A DNA stretch of 64,000 nucleotides from Apus apus (Eukaryota > Chordata > Aves > Apodiformes > Apodidae): the NCBI RefSeq assembly GCF_020740795.1, contig NC_067304.1, forward strand, positions 5,818,056-5,882,055. The letters are read 5' to 3'. A program made the translations under genes and the position numbers. Below are positions 36,909 through 48,129 of this stretch, one piece after another. The notes below the pieces were generated by a model. That model searched no databases, was not told where the DNA came from, and was given only the letters and a program-made list of their open reading frames with translations. Each line of letters starts with the position of its first letter. Position 1 is the stretch's first letter.

Positions 36909-37129
36909 GGCGGCGGGACCGGGACCCGCGCCCCACGTGCTCCCGCGCCGCGCGCGCCGCCGCCGCCGCCTCTCGCGAGACCGCCCGCCCCGCCCCGCGC
37001 CGCCCCGCGCGTCTCGCGAGAGCTCGGCAGCCGCCATCTTGCAGCGGCGGCCGCGGTCACCGCAGGGTCGCGCCGGGCCCGGGGTCGCGCCGGTCGCGCC
37101 GTCCCCGCCAGCATCAATCACCGCCCAAC
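36909..37129. promoter_or_regulatory. Bidirectional CpG promoter of WDR77 and ATP5PB
   Basis: Only 221 bp separate the two divergent start codons. The interval is almost pure CpG island and holds two exact copies of the palindrome TCTCGCGAGA (36971-36980 and 37012-37021), a YY1-type GCCGCCATCTTG (37030-37041) and a CACGTG E-box (36934-36939). No TATA box is seen. TCTCGCGAGA is the element bound by BANP in CpG-island promoters of essential metabolic genes. The same head-to-head pair exists in human, so the arrangement is old. Confidence 0.9.
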
Positions 37130-40034
37130 ATGCTCTCCCGCCTCGTCCTCCGTGCTGGTGAGCGCGGGGGGGCCGCCGCGGCGCTGGGGAGCGGGGCCGG
37201 GGGGCGGGCAGGGGGGTTGTCCTGGCTGAGCTCTGCCCTGACGCGCTGCTCTGCCCCCCCCCTTCTCCCCCTTCTCTCCCTTCTCTCCCCTCTCTCCGCA
37301 GCCCCGGCCGCTCTCAGGACGCTGCCGCCGCCCGTCGCCGCAGGGTGAGTGCCGCGGGGCCCGGGCAGCGCGGGGCCTTGCCCCGGGCCCTGCTGCCCGC
37401 CGGGTGCCTGGGAGCGCCTCGGACGCCTCCCAGAGACAGTTCTTGAACAACGTTATCCCGGGGTTTTGTCTGTTTCTTTCTGAGTGGTGTTTGGGGCTTA
37501 TACCCAAAGGAGGCTCTGGAGGTTGCCCAGTCTCCCCCCTTTCCTCAGAGGGGCAGGGCTGACGAGTTCCAGCCTGGGCTGCGTTAGAGTCTCCCCGGAG
37601 CATGTGCTGTAGGGCTTGGTTTTTAGAAAAATCAACTTAATACAAACTTTCTCCTTGTTCTTAGTGTGTTGCATGCCACAAGACCGCTGCATACAGCCCA
37701 GCAGTGTTTGGCTCCTGTGCCACCTCTGCCTGAGAAGGGAGGAGAAGTACGTCATGGTTTGATCCCTGAGGAGTTTTTTCAGTTTCTCTATCCTAAAACA
37801 GGAGTTACAGGTTAATGTATATTCTTTTTTTTTCTTTTATGTCTGTTTAGCTATGCACTGTTAGCTCTGTCCACCCCTTCTGGCTGTGGAAAAGGTAAAA
37901 TACCAGGGAAGATGAGTTTTTCTATATGCAGAAGGTTGTGGAGAATGAGCCAGCACAGCACTCCCTGGCTTTAAAGCTAGACACCTGTGCTTTGAGTAAA
38001 GGCTAAAAGAATGTAATGAGTTTGGAGAAGATTGAGGAAGGTGTATTTGCCTGCTGACCCTCAAAAGGTTTTAACAGGGATTTTTTCCTGTTTCTGAATG
38101 AGCAGAAGCAGCAGGTCCCAAGCCAGGTGGAAGTGGCTTCCACTTCTGGTGAGCACCCTCCCTGGGGAGTGCTGGGCTTCTGCTGTTGGTTGTGGTAGAG
38201 GAACTCCCTGATCTTCTTGTAAGCCTTAAACCAGCTGCCCCTTAGCCGTGAGACCAGTGAGTCTCTTCATGCTTTGTACTAATAATGCTGCTTTGTTTTT
38301 TCTTCAGGGCCTTACATGTTGGGCACTGGACTCCTGCTGTATCTTCTCTCTAAGGAAATCTATGTCATTAACCACGAGACAGTTGCATCTTTCTGCATAT
38401 TGTCAGTCATCATTTATGCTGTAAAAAAGTTTGGGGCTGATGTAGCAGCTTTTGCTGACAAACTTAATGAGGTGAGAAACCGTGATCTGAGTTAAAAACT
38501 GAACAGGCTGCCCAGGGAAGCTGTGGCTGCCCCATCCCTGGCAGTGTTGAAGGGCAGGTTGGATGGGGCTTGGAGCAGCCTGGGCTGCTGGCAGGTGTCC
38601 CTGCCCATGCAGGGGTGGGACTGGATGATCTTTGAGGTTCTTCCAACCCAAACCAGTCTGGGCTTCTAAGTTATTTGCTTGAATATTGAAATGCACACAG
38701 TGTCCAGACAGTAATGAAAAAATGAATGTGGTGTCTTCAAAATGTTGTGTAAATGAGGTGTGCCTTCAAAAATGAAGCCCCTTGCACCAGCAAGAGTGGT
38801 TTTGATGAGGCAAGATTGATAATGAGCCTTCCCCCTCCCCGGGCCGCCCTCCCGCCCCAGCACCTCCCGCCGCGGCGGCTCCGTCCTCACCCAGGGCTTC
38901 AGAGTCATTACCCATCACTTGTGCTCCCTGTGGCTGGCTTTGGTTCTGAAGCATGGGTTTTGTTTCTTCTTCCAGGAAAAAGTTGCTAAGGCTTTAGCTG
39001 TGAAAAACGAGGCCATTAAGGACCTGGAGACAGCCATTGAGCAGGAGAAGAAGGAGCAGTGGCGGGCCGAGGGCCGCTCTTACCTCTTCGATGCCAAGCG
39101 GGTGGGTGCCCAGCTCTGCTCTTCACTCTGCCCCATCTTCTGGGGCCTCTCAGTGCACCAAACCAGCACCCTCTGCCCAGCCCTCTGTGTTCTTGCCAGA
39201 CATTCACTGGTGGGTTTCATCTGTCCCCAGAACAACGTTGCCATGCTGCTGGAGGCCAACTACCGGGAGCGGCTGCTGACCGTGTACAGCGAGGTGAAGA
39301 AGAGGCTGGACTACCAGGTGGCCATGCAGAACCTGAAGCGTCAGAAGGAGCAGGACCACATGATCCAGTGGGTGGAGAAAAGTGTTGTTCAGAGCATCAC
39401 GCCTCAGCAGGTACTTGCGGGTTTGGGTTTCTTTTCCATCTGCTTTACATTTTAGTTTGTAGGAGCGTGTGCTGCCCAGTGGCTGAAGCCGGTGGGTGGT
39501 GGGTCAGCTCTGGGTGACTCCCAGATGTGCCAGCAGCAGGTTCCTGCTGCTGAGTGGGAGCTCTCAAGCCCTGTCAGGAGGTGCCTGGTGTTGCTGTGAT
39601 TTAAGCCAGAGTCACCTGTGGTGGTGGTCGTGGCAGCACAGAGCTTGTGACAAGGTGTATAGCTAACAGGGCAGGGGGCTCACTTGTGAAATGTCTGTAA
39701 GACCATGGCAGTTCAGGATCTGCAGCTGGGCTCTAGGTGTCCTTTAAGGAATGAAGCTGAGAACAAAAAAATAAAACATGTTCCTGGCCCTCGTCAGTGT
39801 TTGGGTTTGAGCCTCTGACTTCCTGAGCTATAGTTACATCCCTTTTCATCTGCAACTCGTGTTGAGGTCTAAAGAGGAGTCCAGAAGATGTGTTAGGATG
39901 CATGTTGTGCTTGTTGGGATGTCTTTGATCAGCTCTGAACCCTGGTGTCCTTTCCCTTGCAGCAGAAGGAGAGCATTGCCAAGTGCATCCTGGACCTGAA
40001 GGCGTTATCCAAGAGCGTGCAGGCAACAGTGTGA
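37130..40034 (+). CDS. ATP5PB: ATP5PB, mitochondrial ATP synthase peripheral stalk subunit b, 7 coding exons
   Basis: The protein links the membrane sector to F1 in the inner mitochondrial membrane as part of the stator. Exons are 37130-37157, 37302-37344, 37665-37810, 38308-38471, 38976-39101, 39231-39410 and 39963-40034, with phases 1, 2, 1, 0, 0, 0, giving 252 residues (human 256). The N-terminus (MLSRLVLRAG, then Arg/Ala/Pro-rich) fits a mitochondrial presequence. Next comes the conserved GLIPEEFFQFLYPKTGVTG, then two hydrophobic segments at about residues 76-92 and 98-114, and a long charged helix rich in Glu, Lys and Arg with LDYQVAMQNLKRQKEQDHM. The terminal exon has a tandem acceptor, gcagcag; using the first AG gives the human spacing. 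Exon 4 is followed by a CR1 fragment in the intron. An ATTAAA at 40100-40105 is the likely polyadenylation signal. Confidence 0.98.
38490..38668 (+). mobile_element. CR1 LINE, short 3' fragment, in ATP5PB intron 4
   Basis: A strongly 5'-truncated copy in the sense orientation, recognised from 'gaacaggctgcccagggaag' (38501), 'ggtgggactggatgatcttt' (38613) and 'gaggttcttccaacccaaac' (38634). It begins about 20 bp after the exon 4 donor. Boundaries are approximate. Confidence 0.9.
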
Positions 40035-40099
40035 CCCCCTCCTGTTCCACTCCCCTGCCTCTCCTAACAACTGGTGAAACTGTATGAGTCTAAACTACC

Positions 40100-40105
40100 A
40101 TTAAA
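40100..40105 (+). other. ATP5PB: Polyadenylation signal (ATTAAA) of ATP5PB
   Basis: ATTAAA, the commonest variant signal, lies 66 nt after the stop codon, giving a 3' UTR of about 90 nt, as is usual for a highly expressed mitochondrial gene. Confidence 0.6.
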
Positions 40106-41875
40106 CAAACCAACCAACCACTCTGCTGTCTTTCACTAGCTGTACCAACAGGCATTTCCTTTTTGTGTTGGAAGGAGCTGGTGCAGTCACAAACCACTGC
40201 AGTTACCTTGTAGCAGGAATTATTTGCAGCCACAGCCTATGGGTTCTGTTTGGTTCCTCTCTTGGTGGGGATACAGTGATGGGTTTTGGTTTACAATTCT
40301 GTGTAATAGTGACGTGCAGGGAACTTCTGTAATCTCAAACATGTTCTACCATCCAGACAAGTGCTAGTGCTCCTCTTGGGGGTACCCTGAATGAATGTCT
40401 TCATCTTCGAAATGAACTGAAGGAAACACTTTCATAACAAAGCCTCAAACAGTGATGAAAGCATCTTCCTGTGGAAAAGAGGATCTATCTGGCAGGAAAC
40501 ATATCAAAAGCTGCCAGACAACTTGGTTTCAACTGAACTTGGCAATATTAGGTTTGAAATGGTGAAATGAGTAGGTTTATTCTAAAGGGTTTTCTTCTGG
40601 ATTTTCACAGAAGGGAGGGGGGGAGGAAAAAGCTGGTCTTTTCTGTGTAGCAAGGGAAGTGGTTCCATGTGTGGTGACAGGGCACAGTTTAACCCTTCTA
40701 CATCTCATCTGAGAGAGCCCTCTTTCCCTGCAGGGGTTGCTGTATCTCAGATGCCCCAAGCACTGAGCTGCCTGCAGGCTCATCCTGTCTGTGTTGGGAA
40801 TGATTGATTTGTGTAGCCAGTGAAGCTGAGGAAGAGGCTGGGGCTGTGCTCAGGTGCCTGTGTTGATGTGGGTCAGTGCTACACCCGGGAAATGCTGCTG
40901 CTGCGTGGAGTTGGGGAAGCAGCCCAGCTCTCAGCACAGGTTCCAGCACAGCAGCTCTCACCAAAGGTGTCTGGAGGGGAGTGCCCTGGAGCTGAAGCTG
41001 ACCTCTCAGATCAGCAGTTCCTGACAATGCAAGTGGTTTTCAGTTTCCTGGTGGTTTGGTTTGTAGTGGGGTATTTTTTTTTTTTTTTAATAAAAAGTGA
41101 AGTTGCTCAACTTCCACATTTGAATGAACTTGGGCTTTAACTAGACTGAAACAGATTCTTTTCACCAAACAAGTGAAGCTGTGCTGAGCTCCAGGAGTGC
41201 TCCACCAGCAGGAGGGAGCAGCTCCGGGCTGCCAGGTAAGAGGGGCTGTCACAACTGTCCTGCTGGGGGGCTCTGGACCTGGGGCTTTGGGGCAGGCAGC
41301 AGGAAGAGGTGACAGCAACAAGCAGCAGGATGTTTGTCTTCAGGTTGTTGTCAGCAGTACTTGTGTGCTGTTCATGCTGTGCTGGGGGTTGGTAACAGGC
41401 TGGGATTGTCTTATCTTGGACCTTCCACCCCTAAATTCGAGAAGAAAGTTACTAAGTTACTGTTCCTGCTCTGGTGGGAAAAAAAAGAAGAAAAGTGTAA
41501 CTTGAGAAAGCAAAACTTGAAGGGACTTTTTCTCAAAGCTGCCTCTGGTGAAAACGGCCACCAGGTTCATTCAGTTCTAGCTCCTGCCAGAACAACGTTT
41601 GGGGGCTGGCTTGGTGAGAAGCCCCTCTGTGCTGGGCACAGGGACCAGAGCTTGGGCAGCAGGAGCTGAGCTGAGGGATGGCCCCTTTGCCCTGGCTTTG
41701 TGCAGGGGGTGCCTGAAACACTGATTAATTAATCAATTAACTCTGGGAGTGTGAGGAGAGGGGATAGCTTTGTTTTGCTCCAGGGTGTTTTTACATATAT
41801 GCATATAAATATTACTTTTTTTTTTCCCCCTCCCTCCTTTTAGCTTCCCTTACTGTTGGTTAGTGTTTGGAGAGA
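40106..41875. other. Intergenic region between ATP5PB and C1orf162
   Basis: No coding exon recognised. It includes short A/T runs (41071-41089, 41815-41827) and should hold the promoter and any 5' UTR exon of the C1orf162 homologue. The start codon of that gene follows a pyrimidine tract ending tttag (41843), which could be a 5' UTR splice acceptor. Confidence 0.5.
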
Positions 41876-43801
41876 ATGGGAGGTGGCTCCTCAACAGAAC
41901 ATAAAGGTATTTTTCTGATTTAAGGGATTTTCTTACAGGCAGTGCTCTTGATTAAGCTGGTGGTGTCCTGACTCAAAGGGCTGCTGTGCAGGTGTGTGTT
42001 GGCTGCCCAAGGCTGCTGGGGAACTGAGTAACTGAATGTTTTTGACCCACTTTCAGCTCTCTAATAGAAAAGTGATGTACTTACAATAATACTTACTTGA
42101 ATAGATGCTTGGCTTTATGTAGTTCTTGTTGTTGTAATATTGCTGGAGAACTTAACATGTTTTAAAACCAGTTTTTGATGTATTTTTTTCTGTGTTCACT
42201 CGCAGCTGCACCAGAACCCATTCCCACTACTGTCACTCTACACACCACTGTCCATACCTCCACAGCTGACTCAAAAGCTTCAGAAGTCAAATGCTGGATT
42301 CATAAGTAAATGCTCCACCTTTATTTCCTGACTTCAAACACCAAATTCCCTCAGATTGCAGACTCCTCCCGTCATCAGGAGTTATATGCAGTACATTTTA
42401 TGTCTTGGGGTTTTACAAGGTTGTGTAGAATTCCCTAGTCTGTGCACTAGGCATTTTATTCATAGTGATGCTTAATGCAGTTACACACCTTTTAGGCTCA
42501 TAGGGCTTGGGATAAATGATACATTTCATGAAGTCTGGTGAATTTGAGAACTATTGATTCTTCAACCCCTCTGTTAAAACTGGGAACTCTGACACCAGTT
42601 TCTGTGTGTCAACAGCCATGAAATACTCTGCTTGTCATTAGCCTTTATCTCTGGCATCCTGGTGACTGTTCTGGGTTTTGTCATCATCTACCTCTTCAGG
42701 AAAAGTAAGTGGCACAGGGGAGGGAATAAGGGCAGCGGGATGATCTGGACCTGGTGGCAGAGAAGTGGAAGAATTAACTGCAGCACTGATGAGCACTGTC
42801 TGGCCTTGGAGGTTTTTTTTGTCCTGATTCTGAACTCTCACCAAATTCAGCAGTTGTTTTCATCCTAGTCCAGCTGCTTCCAGCAGGTGGGCAAGGACTG
42901 GGCCACCCTCCTCCTGGGGCTGCCAAGCTGCTCACCTGCAAGGTCTGTGCCAGATCTTGCAAGCCCTGTCTAAGCCACACTCTGCTGCTGTGTCCCCCTG
43001 AGCCTGCTGTCCCCAAGCATGGGGCTGGCAGCTGAGACTGGGCTCCCTCTCCTTCCTAGAGTGCAAGAGATCCTGCCAACGTTTACAAGAACAAATTCCC
43101 TCCCAGACAGTGACTGAGGAGTCTTCTGACAACACCCAGGTAAAGGCCACAGCTCTTGTTTTTAATGCTTTATGCAGAGACGTCACATCTTGACAGAATG
43201 GTAAATACTAACTGGGGAAGGAGAGGGGAGAAAAGGGGTTTGCCCTTGCAAAACTGGAGCGTTTGCTGACAGTTCTTTTTGCTGAGGGAAAGTTCTTTTG
43301 GTGTGTCCAAGGCTTCACCTGTTTCTGGTTGCCAGTGAGCCACCTGAGGAGGTACCTGGAGAGCAGGATGAAGATGTTGCTTCTCTGCTTGCACAGGGCA
43401 CCAATGTCACGCTTGCCTTGTGTTTCCAGGGTCCTGGGGCTTAACTGAACCACTAATTAGGCAGGTTAGGGGAACATGTTTTTGAAGGGGAAGCATTTCT
43501 GCAGTTTTTGTTTATGTTACTGGTTCTTTGGCAGCCCCTAATGCAGAGTCCACCCAGGATCCTGAGCTGGACAAACGAGGGGTCTGACCCAGCCTGGAGT
43601 TTGCTGGATTTCCCACATGCAGGGACAGGCTGTGGCTGCCTGTGGCGTGTGGTGTTGGGGACAGATGCAAAGCAGGAAGTTTATGCTGAGGTGTGATGCT
43701 TGCACGTGCTCTAATGGCTGTGGCTTCTTTCACATCCCCAGAATGAGGTTTCCTACTCCACCCTGGTCTTCCAGCAAAGTCGGACGCCAGCAGCTGTGTG
43801 A
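41876..43801 (+). CDS. C1orf162: C1orf162 homologue, small single-pass membrane protein with ITIM-like tail, 5 coding exons
   Basis: Five short exons, 41876-41906, 42206-42305, 42616-42704, 43060-43139 and 43742-43801, splice in phases 1, 2, 1, 0 into 119 residues (human about 155). The order is: MGGGSSTEHK; a Thr/Ser/Pro-rich segment (PIPTTVTLHTTVHTSTADS); one hydrophobic helix at about 48-71; a basic stop-transfer cluster (RKKCKR); and a cytoplasmic tail with NEVSYSTLVF, in which V103-S-Y105-S-T-L108 fits the ITIM consensus. The name rests on position next to ATP5PB and ADORA3, on the MGGxxS start, and on the same exon-scale layout as the human protein, whose tail also carries tyrosine motifs. 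There is no cleavable signal peptide. Pairwise identity is low, so a search is needed for the name; the splice chain itself is convincing. Confidence 0.8.
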
Positions 43802-45324
43802 CAGGGAAGGTTCTAGTGGAGTGAAGATGTTTGCACTTTCTGCATCTCAGATGCTGCTGGAACATTAGACCAAGGCCTGTAGTGCTCTGAGAGATGCCAG
43901 CACTGCCACATGTAGCATCAGCTCATTTTATAGTTACAAGGAGAAATCAGTGTCTCCCATTCCAAGCTGCTTGCCATCAGAGGGGGCAGACTGGCTTTTC
44001 AGGCTGCATTTCCTCGTCTGCAGGAATCCCAGCGAGTCCCTGCAGTGCACTTGTAACGTTTCCACTGGTGTGTTTGCTGTTGCTTTGAACTGCCAAAGAG
44101 AACTGAAAAACTGAGATGTTTCTCTGTCTGTTCATGCCCTTATGTTTCCCTTCTCTGTCACTGACAACAGCATTTGTCTTGGTTTTTTGGTGGCCAGGTG
44201 TTCTGATGAGTTACTTTCTGCCTGTTGAAGTGCTGATGATGAAATGCTGGTGTGCAGATGTTTGCTTCCTGATGGGGTGACATAAAACACATGCACCCTG
44301 ACAGTGCCACCATCAACGTGGCTAGAAATGTGAATTCATGTTCTTACTGTTCCGAACAGACTGTAAAAAGTTAAAAATCTTCCTCTTTTCACAAACTGGG
44401 GAAAGTAACCGCTGGTGACTCAGCAGCCACAGGGAGTTTCTCTGCGTGTTCCCGTGCCCGGGGTGGGAGGTTTGTTGCCCGCTGAAGCAGGGGGATCTGC
44501 ATCCCGCAGGGCTGAACCAGAGCTGAGCTTCCTGCTGCCTCAGACCTCGGGGTGTCAGCAGCCTCCTTGTTGGCGCGTCGGAGCTGGCGGGGATGGTGTG
44601 AGCTGCTGTCCGGAGGGCTCTCCCGGGCAGGACAAGAGCCCCGGTCCCGCAGGCTCCTGCTGCCGCTGCCTTCGGGGGAGCGGGCGGGACGTGCGGCCCG
44701 ACGGCAGCGCCGGGGGGGCCGAGCAGCCGGGCTGGGCTCCCTCCCGCGGCCGGGGGGGCTCGGGGCGCTCCCTCTGCTCCCCGGGACGCGGCAGCAGCTC
44801 GCGGAGCATCGTTCGAGGCGGCAGGTCTGGGCTCTCCAGGCGGGGGTTGCTTTTCTGCAGAAAGCAATCAGCTCTGTCATCTGATGGAGAGAGACCGTGG
44901 AGCAGAGCTCTGGTGTGACTTCCTTTGCTGGCCTGTGTATTAATAGAGCTGAACTGTGCACGGGGCACAGCTTTGGTCTCTGATAAGGGCTAAATCAGAT
45001 AATAAATTGAGATGCCTGATCTCAGCTGAAGGAGCAGACGCCAACACTTTCTGAGATAAATACCAGAACGATGCACTCCCTTTTCTGCTTTTTCTAATGA
45101 CTTTTGTTATTTAAAGATGGAGAAGAAAGATCCTGGCCTTTAATGACCTATTTCCAGCTTGACCCATGTCCCCTGAAAGCAGGCTGTGTGAGCTGTAACA
45201 GCTCCTGCAATTTCTGTGCCCTCCTGGTCAGGTCACCAACTACAGTGTGGAGATCTCCTGCAGGCTGCTCTTTTGGTTGTTGTGGGAGAAGAGCAAGCTG
45301 AAGTAACATAGAATCAATCTAATA
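43802..45324. other. C1orf162 3' UTR and the gap to the ADORA3 3' end
   Basis: No coding exon recognised. A GC-rich, CpG-dense patch lies at 44540-44840. Downstream is AT-rich sequence with a plus-strand AATAAA (45001-45006). Confidence 0.5.
44540..44840. promoter_or_regulatory. CpG-dense patch between C1orf162 and ADORA3
   Basis: About 300 bp with many CG dinucleotides (for example gggcgggacgtgcggcccga at 44681) in otherwise ordinary sequence. It is not at the start codon of any gene I can identify. Open frames on both strands here lack family features. Confidence 0.4.
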
Positions 45325-45330
45325 TTTATT
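45325..45330 (-). other. ADORA3: Candidate polyadenylation signal of ADORA3
   Basis: AATAAA on the minus strand about 870 bp after the ADORA3 stop. A plus-strand AATAAA at 45001-45006 could end C1orf162, so the two transcripts may end about 300 bp apart. Confidence 0.4.
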
Positions 45331-46203
45331 ATTACCCATGAAAATGTGACGACACTGACTGCAGTGCTGGTTGACCAAACCCAAATGCACAGCCTAACTA
45401 GACAGAGAAGACAAAGGATGTAAGAACAGTTGGTGAGGACATGCCTGGATTGTCAACTGCTGCATTTCTAGCAACAAAGAGCACATTTATCCTATTTTTC
45501 CATGGACCCAGCCAATCCTTATGGAAAAAAAAACAACACAACAAACAACAACACAGGGCAAAATTTGCCTTAAGTATCTCTTCTGTATTTTGAAATTATT
45601 TAGTACAAAGACAAACCTCTCCACATCATTACAGACACCTTTAGAGCAGTCTTCAGATCTGTAACAGGTTGCTACAAAGTGTGGCTGTGCTTCAGGTTTA
45701 CAGAGATGCAGCAGATGAGGGAGGTTGGATAGTGCAGTTGTTCATCTGCAGGTGGGTGTTGCAGGAGATGCTGCAGTTTTGTTGTGCAGGTGCTACTGGA
45801 CACACAAAAAAGAAAGGGCACATCTGGCTGTGTAGAAACAAAAAAGTCTGCCTTGTTACCTGTGCTTTGGGGTGCTGCTCTACCAAGTAATGCTCAAGGC
45901 CATTAATAAAATTGGAAGGTCCTGTTAAATGAAGATGCTTGCCTGGAAGATCTGGGCTTGGTACAGCAACCACTAAGCAGAATGCTCTGGGGTACAATAA
46001 TGCAGAAGATCGTAAGATCCTTTTGAGCTTAATGTCAAATGTGCCTGAGGTTGAGTAAGAGGAGCTTCCCCTTCTCATAATTCCCCTTATCATAAAGCAG
46101 TTTGTGCAAGAAGAGAGAAAGTAGCTGAAACAGAACATTTCTTTTCCATGAGTTTCTTAACTAAGGAAAGTGGTTCATCAGTGGTCTGCTATGTACTGGC
46201 AGG

Positions 46204-48129
46204 TCAACATTTGTCCTTTAAGTATGATCTTTGGTCTGTAGTTTGCCCTCTAAGGACTGGGTCTGGTTTCTTGCACAGGATGTAGGTCCTTAAAATGAAA
46301 AGGTAGGTGTTCTTGAACTTCTTTATCTTGCACGCATAGACAATGGGGTTCATGGCAGAATTGACGTGGGATAACAGGATTCCCAAGTACATCAGGTAGG
46401 GGGGGATCTGACAGTCAGGGCAAAAATAGTAAATGCAGTTTATAATGCACAGAGGCAACCAGGATATGGCAAAGAGAAAGAGAACAAGTGCTAGAGATTT
46501 GGCTGCCTTGAACTCCTGTCCATAAAACCCTCGTGCCCCTCTCACACCAGCTGCCCCTTGGTTGAGCTTCTTCCGGATGATGTAAAAGACCTCGATGTAC
46601 AGGGCACTCATGATGAGCAGGGGGACAAGGGTACATGTGAAGAAGCCAAAATACACCATGTAGTCCATCCTCATCACAGAGGTAAATCGACACCTGGGCA
46701 AGTCAGAGCTTATTCCTTCTGCCTTGTTCCATCCAAACATGGGGACTAATCCTAACAGCAGGGACACAGACCAGCACAAACCCAGTGCCCACCAGACTCT
46801 TCTCTCTGTAGTGATTATCTTGTACCTATTGGGGAAGAAAACCCAGGGCATGTTAAACAGAAGTGCTTAAAATAGTTAAGGTTTCAAGAACTCATGTTCA
46901 AATACTACAGGCTCGTTGTTCATGGAGCATTAGCTGCTTTTGAGGGGGGAATCTTATTCTGAGAAGCCCTTAATTTGTACCAGTTACTTTGCAGTACCCA
47001 TAAGATGAATGATGCTTAACTTGTCCTCTTTATAATTGGATGTTTTCTAATTTCATTATGAACTTAGTGCTGCTCTTGCCTAGATCCTGCTTGTCCTCTG
47101 TTTGCAGTCCTGTCTGACCACTCAGCTCCCTCAGGGCTACCTTACTCTTTGCATGTGCTTTATGCCATTTGCAGGACCAAACTGTCCTTTCCCTCTTCAG
47201 TTTCATAGGTCCTTTTCCCGTAAGTATTAGTTCTTTCCTGCTTGAGGTTATGCTTTGCATTTCTAGCTTACATACTTTCCCTTTCAAATGTAAAGAGTGA
47301 ATGTCTTCTTCAGCTGGCCCTTAAGTCTGGTTCTTTTTTTATTATTTTATTTTCAGCAAACATTTAAGGAATTTTATTTCAAAGACCAACTTAAAAAATG
47401 CAAAGGAATCTGCAGGACTCTCAGCATCCTGCACAAGTTACTGCACATCTGGAGAATCCAGGTATTGGACCACAGGCTCACGTGGCCAAATCCTGATCAG
47501 CAAAAGCACAGAGACAGGGGTCCTGCAGAAACCCCCCACCCCCCAGGGTCTGTCAAGGCTGTGCTATGAGCTGCAGAGGTGGTTCCTGCTCTAGGTAGCT
47601 CATCTTGGGTGGCCTTTAAGGCACAGGTACTTTCTCCACAGACAGATGTGTGTTTAGAGTCAGTCTTTGGGAGAAAAGGGCTGAGTTAAGGAGGAGGGAG
47701 GAGGTGGCACCCGCAGGACAGAGGCTGGGCATGGGAAAGCTGGCAGAAGCAGAGGAGCCCGTGGTGTTCCAGCACTCACCTGATGGGCAGCTTCACTCGC
47801 AGGTAGCGGTCGATGGCGATGGCCAGGAGGGAGAGGGTGGAGGCGTTGGTGAACACCACCATCAGGCAGCACATGAACAGGCAGGCGTAGGAGCGGACGC
47901 GGATGCCCAGGCTCACCACGATGGCCAAGGGCATGACCAGGAGCCCCACGGCCATGTCAGCCAGTGCCAGGGACACCAGGAAGTACAGCGTTGTGTTCTG
48001 GAACGTCGCGTTCAGCTTCACTGCCCAGACCACCAGGATGTTCCCCAAAGTGGCAAACAAAGCGACCAAGCACTCGGCACCGATGTAAACCCCGTCCAGG
48101 CTGCTCAGCACCACGCTGCTGTTTGGCAT
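46204..48129 (-). CDS. ADORA3: ADORA3, adenosine A3 receptor, 2 coding exons
   Basis: This is a Gi-coupled plasma membrane receptor for adenosine. Exon 1 is 48129-47780 and exon 2 is 46825-46204. The intron splits Arg117 just after the second intracellular loop begins, the conserved intron position of adenosine receptors. The product is 323 residues (human A3 has 318). MPNSSVV carries an N-terminal glycosylation site. DRY is at 107-109. TM6 has SWLPLCIIN, with the ligand-contacting Asn and the Ser-Trp-Leu-Pro variant of CWxP that human A3 also has. TM7 has [12 protein letters not shown], with the ligand-pocket His and the NPxxY motif. A tail Cys (ILCKK) may be palmitoylated. An upstream in-frame Met is ignored because MPN matches the family start. 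ADORA3 rather than A1 is supported by the SWLP variant, the MPN start and the neighbours. Confidence 0.96.

Noticed and set aside
36645-37121. WDR77 open frame reaching upstream through the whole bidirectional promoter to a Met at 37121
   Set aside because: The frame is open because the sequence is almost entirely GC. The upstream part contains the promoter elements and would overlap the ATP5PB 5' UTR. MEERAG at 36908 is the sensible start.
36008-37348. 446-codon plus-strand open frame
   Set aside because: Antisense shadow of the GC-rich WDR77 exons, with Arg/Pro/Ala-rich translation and no domain.
44389-44968. Long open frames on both strands in the CpG patch
   Set aside because: Arg/Pro/Ser-rich composition, no recognisable motif, and overlapping frames are open on both strands at once, as expected from composition alone.
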